A stretch of 64,000 nt of DNA from positions 5,801 through 69,800 of the forward strand of contig MU129081.1 in assembly GCA_014904985.1 (NCBI GenBank), given 5' to 3'. Position numbers and translations under genes: made by a program. Each line of letters opens with the position of its first letter. Position 1 is the first letter of the stretch. This document shows positions 60,171 through 64,000 of this stretch, piece after piece. Below the pieces are notes generated by a model. That model was not told the DNA's origin and did no database searches. It saw only the letters and a program-made list of their open reading frames with translations. This DNA comes from Hydnum rufescens UP504 (lineage: Eukaryota > Basidiomycota > Agaricomycetes > Cantharellales > Hydnaceae).

Positions 60171-60382
60171 TTCCTCCGTTGCTCCGGACTCTCTGGGCGC
60201 TACTTCGAACATTGATTACTTATGCAGAAACGAGACGATTGCGTGGGAGCAGAGAGGTGGGGAGTCCTGATCTTTCTGCCTCATGATTTATGAGCAGGAG
60301 TTGTACTGTACTTTTCAGGTGCACTCTTGGCGGTTATGTGTGACTGTCACGCTACGTCGCGCTTTGCGTCTGTGGTTTTACT

Positions 60383-63300
60383 ATGGAGGACCTGTCGTCG
60401 CTCCTCAGCTCAGCGCGAGACCTCACTTCACATGTGGCACGGCCCGACAGATTACCTTCGATAAATCTTTCCCTAGAGCAAATTGAGGCACAATCTCGTC
60501 GCTTGGTGTCGCGTCAGCAAGCGGCAGCTGCAGATACAGGGAAAGGGTGCGATTCATATGTTTATGGGATCATCTGCATGCTTAGCTCGTTAATTCCAGG
60601 AATTACTTGTTGGCAAAGGCTAATGTCGATGCACCATCACTCGCGTCTTCCATCGCCGCTTTAAATACAACAAACACGTTTCTTCCTCTGAACCCGCTCC
60701 ATGACACAGATGTTAACGGTTTTTTGCGGCATGCTCACGAGCAGACTCTGATATCTTCGATTGAAGAGGTCCGACGAGAGACAGAAGTGGAGTTTTATCG
60801 CAATCTCGACAGCCGCGTCCGTAAAGACTGGGAAATCCGTAAGAAAAAGATCTTCGAGGAATTGGGCGTAGGCAATAACATGGCCGAAGGAGAGGGGGGG
60901 ATAGAGAGGGCAGGGCACGGTTTGCCGGTCAACATGCGGGTATGCGAAGCAAAAAGGCATTTGGAACACCCGTCAGTGGACTTCCTACATGTGGAGGCGC
61001 CATCCTAACACATTCCCATAGTATGCTCCCCAACCCACCCAATCTCTGGCTATGCACACCAAGATGATGGCCTATGATAGGGTCATAACAGAGTTAAATA
61101 GTCATCGCCTTGCTGGAACTCCATGCTCTCTCGTCGCGGGACTATCTGATGCTGCTCGTGCATCAGGCGACGATGTAAGTTTCCCCTACCAGATTTTCAT
61201 GGAATCGTATCTCAGCAATTTTGCTCAGGCTTCTAAAATCACACATACTTATGACATATTAGCCGCTATCTCCGGAGAACGTCCTAAGCTTCCTCCATCG
61301 CATACCCAAGCCCATATCCTGAACGCGTCACTTCTCGAGCGAGCGTATGCGCGGGCGTATTTGGGAAGCCAAGACACACCCGAAGCTGTTGATTTGAGGC
61401 GCAAGATAGCTGATGGGTCACGTAGAGCTCTAGAGGCACAGTAAGTTTAAGGGATTGGTACCGTACACTCACGGTACTTATCTATTCCTAGATATTGGGA
61501 TGTCATCGACCGAGTCGTCGTTCAGAACCCCGTCGATGCAGCCTTAGGGGGTGATCCTTCCCCTGCAAACAAAATTCGCGCATTTCTTAATGTCCAATAT
61601 TACAAGGGTGGGGCTTGGGAGAGTCGCATTGAGGTCAGTGAGAACATCTCAGACCATCACTTGACTTGGCTGACATATTTTTCTTGCCCATAGCTGATCA
61701 ATGGCAAAGCTGTTTGGGCGACCCTCTATTATCTCGTTCGAACTGGGCATCTCAAGGAGACATTGGAGGTGGCTACTGACTCAGAGGTCGCTCTCAATCG
61801 ACACGAGGAGTTGTTCACAACATTCTTAAAAGCCTGGGTGGAGTCTGCTGATCGAAGGTATATCTTGGATACATCCCCTAAGACTAGCTTGTAACATGTT
61901 AGGTCTCCTATAGATTGCCTCATAGCCTCAGGGATCGCCTGATGGCTAACTATAACTCCCGTTTGCTCCACGCACGCGATGTAGATCCATTCAAACTAGC
62001 ACTCATCAAGCTTATGGGACGAATCGACCCCCAACGGAGAAATGTTCCTTTGGCGATTGCATCTACTGAAGACTGGATATGGTTCCAACTCGCTATGGCA
62101 TGTTATTTCCTTTAGTTGAATGCTCTTGCTTATATGCTTATCAATCACTCAGGTCGATGAAGAGGTAGGGGGGCTGAGAGAACTGGCCAAACCATCCAAG
62201 GCTACAAGAAAACGCACTTCGAACCAGAAGGAAAGCCACATAAAGGCATTTGGGCTCGTCTGCTTCTTGTTTGCGGGTTGTTTGAACAAGTAAGGTTTTA
62301 TTTATCTCTCGCAAATTCCCATCTCTCATCAAATCCTCGGCCCTGCCTAGGCAGTTGCTGCTCTGTACGAGACTCCTGAAATGCAAATCGAAGCCATTCA
62401 CCTAGCAATAGCTCTCTCTTATTACGGTCTATTGAGAGTACCATCGCGTACCGAGGCGTCTGACGTTGAAATTCGTGTGTATACTTATATGCACACCCTG
62501 TGATTTGAAATTCTAATCCTCTTTGTCAGTTACGACGTCACCCGTACGACCACCCTCTCTAAACTTTGGCCTTCTCATCAGTCGTTACATCCGCCAATTC
62601 CAGCGCACGGATCCAAAAGAGGCGTTGCAATACGTGTATTGCGTCACGCTTAATTCTGACAGAAATGTAGGTCTTGCCAACAGCCAAGGCCAAGCTACTG
62701 GACAGGATCAGATTTTTATCGCCCGCGAGTTGGTCAAGCGAGTGATTTTAGGTTGTGACGGCAAGTGGGACGATTTGGTCGGCGGTTTTCGTGATGACGG
62801 CTCAAGATTCGTACGTCTTTGACGTCCCCTTCTATTGGACTAGTCACTTATCAATCGCATTTCCCGGATGCAGCCTGGTATCCTGGAGCGGAATCTTCCA
62901 TTGTTGCGTCTGTCCTCTGCGGCAGAGTATCATGAAGTGATCCTTGTGGCTGCTGCCGACGAGTGTGAACGTGAACGAAAGCTTCTCGATGCTATCAAAT
63001 TATACAACCTCGCCGGTGCCCATGAAACCGTGATCGCCTGCCTGACTCGGGCTCTCGGGGATCTCCTTTCTGAACCAACTGGCGGAGGCGAGGAAGGAGC
63101 ATCGGTCGAGTCTTTGACCAGAAGTATTCTGGAGCATTACTCTCGACGCGGGGAGGTTGTCGGCGCTCAGCGGCAGGACCTTGTATGCCTGTTGAAGGTT
63201 CGAGAGGCCATGATGGCATGCGAACAGAAGCATTATGAGGCTGCGCTTGAGGTATGCGACATCGGTTCGTGCCTTGTGCAGACCTGGGCTTACGCGCTGT

Positions 63301-63693
63301 ATATTGAAGTCAATCGAAGCTTCTGGGCTTATTCCATTCGATGGTGATATTCAGACTATTACCAGGAAGGCTGAGGCGTTCAAAGACAACGACGAGGCCA
63401 TTACGCGGAACCTTAGCCATATTCTCCTACTCACTATGACGATACTGCACGGGCTGCACGGCAAAGTAAAACACGCACTATTTGGCGAGGGATCTCGACA
63501 TACTGTATGTCATGCACACCACGGCCTCAGAAACGTGCACTGAGAAGTTTATTCCCCACCCCTTGAATAGACCCTTACGGAAATTCGACGCAAGACAAGA
63601 GCACTGATGATGTTCGCCAGTATGCAGCGGTATAGAATGTCGGCGGATGTGTACGGCCAGTTGACCCGACTGGATGTTGCTGTCGCTCATTAG
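60383..63693 (+). CDS. NIC96: Nucleoporin NIC96/NUP93
   Basis: Scaffold nucleoporin of the inner ring of the nuclear pore, all-helical. From ATG 60383: MEDLSSLLSSARDLTSHVAR and SLEQIEAQSRRLVSRQ, then after an intron NYLLAKANVDAPSLASSIAA, HEQTLISSIEEVRRETEVEF, YAPPTQSLAMHTKMMAYDRV, FMESYLSNFAQASKITHTYD, YWDVIDRVVVQNPVDAALGG, VQYYKGGAWESRIE, INGKAVWATLYYLVRTGHLK, DWIWFQLAM, QIEAIHLAIALSYYGLLRVP, NFGLLISRYIRQFQRTDPKE and a C-terminus FASMQRYRMSADVYGQLTRL with DVAVAH at 63693. Roughly ten introns with GT-AG ends. Architecture and order fit the whole fungal family; the gene appears complete. Confidence 0.92.
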
Positions 63694-64000
63694 TGCGTTC
63701 TGTATTCTTTGTTATCTACGCGCCATTTCAATGTACTGTCGATCATATTAATGTACCATATTCGGAGCCTCTATGAGCCTATTCTCTGCTTCATCCGCGA
63801 ATAGTTCACTTGGGCTGACCGTTGAATTCAGTGCCCATTGGGACTTCTGGAAAGCACATTGAAGTGGTGATGCTCAGATCCCACATATATTTAAGTTCGA
63901 TACTCTACTCTTGGTTGGCTATTACCGCCACCTACCTTTGTTAGGCCTCAGAAGTGGGCGCCTTACAAGTGTTGGAGACCACCTCGGGCAAGACGGATAT
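63694..64000. other. Downstream of NIC96, nothing recognised
   Basis: No open frame with coding character in the last 307 bases. Probably the NIC96 3' untranslated region and spacer. Confidence 0.5.

Overview
The window is nuclear DNA of a filamentous basidiomycete, probably an Agaricomycete close to Rhizoctonia/Ceratobasidium. The reasons are: genes densely broken by 50-70 nt GT-AG introns; long arrays of near-identical 46-residue TPR repeats of the kind common in these fungi; small intron-rich double-stranded-RNA-binding proteins; and a set of conserved fungal genes (MPH1, NIC96, VAM7, ferric reductase, 6-phosphogluconolactonase, rhodanese, GH13 maltase). The genus is an inference from style, not a match.

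Positions 1 to about 38.7 kb are a segmentally duplicated, rapidly evolving region. A unit of roughly 9.4-10 kb occurs twice in full (about 1-9.9 kb and 9.9-19.3 kb). Each unit holds a TPR-array gene on the + strand, a duplicated non-coding block, a 5'-truncated piece of a membrane-protein gene on the - strand, a FAD phenol-hydroxylase-like gene on the - strand, and a decayed stub of another TPR gene. A third copy starts at 19.3 kb and runs into the intact membrane-protein gene (about 34.3-35.7 kb) and a PXA-domain gene (37.0-38.7 kb).

From about 20.34 kb to 31.15 kb the sequence becomes an error-filled, homopolymer-inflated version of the material that reappears cleanly after a 25-N gap (31155-31179), up to about 38.5 kb. 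This is best read as an unpolished, unmerged contig end. The third and fourth TPR 'copies' are then one locus, and the genes that seem to lie in 20.34-31.15 kb are not extra genes.

From 39 to 50 kb comes an ordinary single-copy block: 6-phosphogluconolactonase (-), MPH1/FANCM DNA helicase (-), a mitochondrial rhodanese (-), a ferric reductase (+) and a VAM7-type PX-SNARE (-). The conserved reading frames here carry isolated one-base indels, mostly in C/G runs. This suggests residual sequencing error rather than pseudogenes.

From 50 to 56 kb is an accessory stretch holding the end of a non-LTR retrotransposon and, most interestingly, three tiny genes. After splicing, two encode little more than one dsRNA-binding motif (78 and 69 residues) and the third encodes the same motif with an uncertain N-terminus. 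Intron positions are shared among all three. The window ends with a GH13 maltase/oligo-1,6-glucosidase (+), an unrecognised membrane protein (-) and the nucleoporin NIC96 (+).
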